34,995 nucleotides of DNA. Origin: Bacillota bacterium. Its GTDB lineage: Bacteria > Bacillota > Limnochordia > DTU087. Below the pieces are notes generated by a model that worked only from the letters and a program-made list of their open reading frames with translations, made no database searches and was not told the origin of the DNA. The DNA is taken from assembly GCA_012798695.1 (NCBI GenBank), contig JAAZMR010000114.1, positions 1 through 34,995 on the forward strand. The letters are read 5' to 3'. Positions 33,767 to 34,995 of the stretch are shown one piece after another (position 1 is the first letter of the stretch; every line of letters begins with the position of its first letter). Both the position numbers and the translations under genes were made by a program.

Positions 33767-34995
33767 GTGTTGGATTTGGAGATCTTGGAAGGAACCGTTG
33801 AGCGCATCACGTTTCGCAATGAGGAAAATCTCTATACAGTGGCGCGGCTGGCGGTAGAGAGCTTTGGGGAACCGGTCACTGCTGTGGGCAGATTTATTTC
33901 GATCCATCCGGGAGAGAGTTTTAGGCTGCGGGGAGAGTGGACAACCCATCCCCTCTATGGGCGGCAGTTTCAGGTAGAGGAAGCAGAACCAATCATGCCG
34001 GTCACTATCGAAGGCATCAAGAATTACCTGGCATCAGGCCTGATCAAAGGTGTAGGGCCAGCCACCGCTGACAAGCTCGTGCAGGCTTTTGGTCTGGAAA
34101 CACTGGAGATTATCGATCAGCAGCCAGAGCGCCTACAAGATATAGAGGGCATCGGGCCTGTGAAAGCAGAGGCCATTCGAGTGGGGCTGGCAGAGCAGCA
34201 GGATATTCAAAATGTCATGGTTTTTCTGCAAGGGCAAGGGATTAGTACGGCCTATGCCAACAGGATCTATCGCTGCTATCGGCAGGACTCCATTGCTGTC
34301 TTAAAGCAAAACCCTTATCGGTTAGCTGATGAGGTGACTGGGATTGGCTTTCGCATCGCCGATCGCATCGCCGGTAACTTAGGGATCGCCAATGAAGCAC
34401 CAGAGCGGATTCGGGCAGGGATCAAGTATACTCTGGAACAAGGCTTAGAAGAAGGGCATGTGTTTTTGCCCGTAGAGGAGCTGTTGGAGAAAGCCAGCGA
34501 GATCCTAGAACTGCCTGCGAATCTGATCAGGCAGGAACTGGGAGCCCTTACCAGTGCTGGAACTATAAATAGTGATAGCATTGGGGGAGAAGAGGTCATC
34601 TACTTACCTTTCCTTCAGGCCATTGAGCAGGAGATTGGTGAGCGTCTGCGGGAATGGTCTCAGATCGCCGCTGCTCAAGATACGCTTCCACTCAATTTAG
34701 GTCCCTTGCTGACCGATATGGAATCCAAGGTTGGGCTTCAGCTGGCAGACCAGCAGCGGGCAGCTGTCCTGGAAGCGTGTCAAAAGCCCTTACTCATTAT
34801 TACTGGGGGGCCCGGGACAGGCAAGACCACGATTGTGCGTGTCATTCTGGAAATGTATGATACTTGGGGCTGGAAAACCTTGCTCGCTTCGCCCACTGGG
34901 CGGGCTGCTAAACGCCTGGCAGAAACCACCGGTCGGCGTGCCCAGACCATTCACCGCCTGCTGGAATTTGGTTATGAGGCTGATATGGGCCTGCG
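33767..34995 (+). CDS. recD2: RecD2-type DNA helicase, N-terminal part (3' end outside window)
   Basis: The frame stays open to the window edge, giving about 409 residues of a SF1B 5'-3' DNA helicase of the RecD2 family, which acts in DNA repair and recombination without RecBC. The N-terminal domain opens with LEILEGTVERITFRNEENLY, followed by HPGESFRLRGEW and YGRQFQVE. The helix-hairpin-helix region has LASGLIKGVGPATADKLV and IEGIGPVKAEAI. Then come the Q-motif LADQQRAAVLEA and Walker A ITGGPGTGKTTIV, followed by SPTGRAAKRLAETTGR and AQTIHRLLEF. GTG 33767 (or TTG 33770) is chosen because GGGGGAG lies a few bases upstream and it matches the family N-terminus; an in-frame ATG at 33683 would add 28 unlikely residues. 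Confidence 0.93.
   Translation, partial: MLDLEILEGTVERITFRNEENLYTVARLAVESFGEPVTAVGRFISIHPGESFRLRGEWTTHPLYGRQFQVEEAEPIMPVTIEGIKNYLASGLIKGVGPATADKLVQAFGLETLEIIDQQPERLQDIEGIGPVKAEAIRVGLAEQQDIQNVMVFLQGQGISTAYANRIYRCYRQDSIAVLKQNPYRLADEVTGIGFRIADRIAGNLGIANEAPERIRAGIKYTLEQGLEEGHVFLPVEELLEKASEILELPANLIRQELGALTSAGTINSDSIGGEEVIYLPFLQAIEQEIGERLREWSQIAAAQDTLPLNLGPLLTDMESKVGLQLADQQRAAVLEACQKPLLIITGGPGTGKTTIVRVILEMYDTWGWKTLLASPTGRAAKRLAETTGRRAQTIHRLLEFGYEADMGL

Overview
The window looks like chromosome of a Firmicutes-type (Bacillota) bacterium that probably has an outer membrane. The Firmicutes side rests on a SAM-I riboswitch with a Firmicutes-style terminator platform, a c-di-GMP-I riboswitch, a DegS/DegU-like pair, strong AGGAGG-type ribosome binding sites and frequent GTG/TTG starts. 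The outer-membrane side rests on a complete secretin gene and on three solute-binding proteins that have signal peptides but no lipobox cysteine. I infer an uncultured diderm clostridia/Limnochordia-like lineage; no marker here fixes the taxon.

Left part (1-12,600), carbohydrate uptake and breakdown. After the last codons of a probable transketolase come an FGGY kinase close to glycerol kinase but altered at two substrate-contact positions, a nucleoside-hydrolase-fold protein without the usual catalytic His, and an ABC importer (binding protein broken by a +1 frameshift, then two permeases). A convergent Sde182/DUF1593 gene follows on the minus strand. A second importer (binding protein, two permeases) is followed by a cytoplasmic GH5 glycosidase. 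Neither importer has its own ATPase, so both probably use a shared MsmK/MalK-type subunit encoded elsewhere. Each binding-protein/permease junction carries a perfect 10-bp hairpin without a U-tract.

Middle part (12,600-16,460), methionine uptake and salvage. A sigma-A promoter and a SAM-I riboswitch with terminator precede metN-metI-metQ, followed by mtnP (methylthioadenosine phosphorylase).

Right part (16,460-33,700), a signal-controlled Tad (Flp) pilus locus. A DegS-like cytoplasmic kinase and DegU-like regulator come first. A 537-nt leader follows, holding a c-di-GMP-I riboswitch and an intrinsic terminator. Then come flp pilin, tadE, a tadG-like gene, cpaB, a 1004-residue cpaC secretin with about eight BON-like modules, cpaE/tadZ with an apparently phosphorylatable receiver, tadA, tadB, tadC, a 1127-residue secreted beta-helix/Ig protein, a small lipoprotein, a DUF192 protein and a 96-residue LuxR-type DNA-binding protein resembling the DNA-binding half of the DegU-like regulator. 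No prepilin peptidase is present.

The window ends inside recD2 (33,767 onward). No tRNA, rRNA, CRISPR array, transposase or phage gene was seen. The most notable points are the c-di-GMP riboswitch on the pilus operon, the repeat-expanded secretin, and the combination of two-component and c-di-GMP inputs on one Tad locus.
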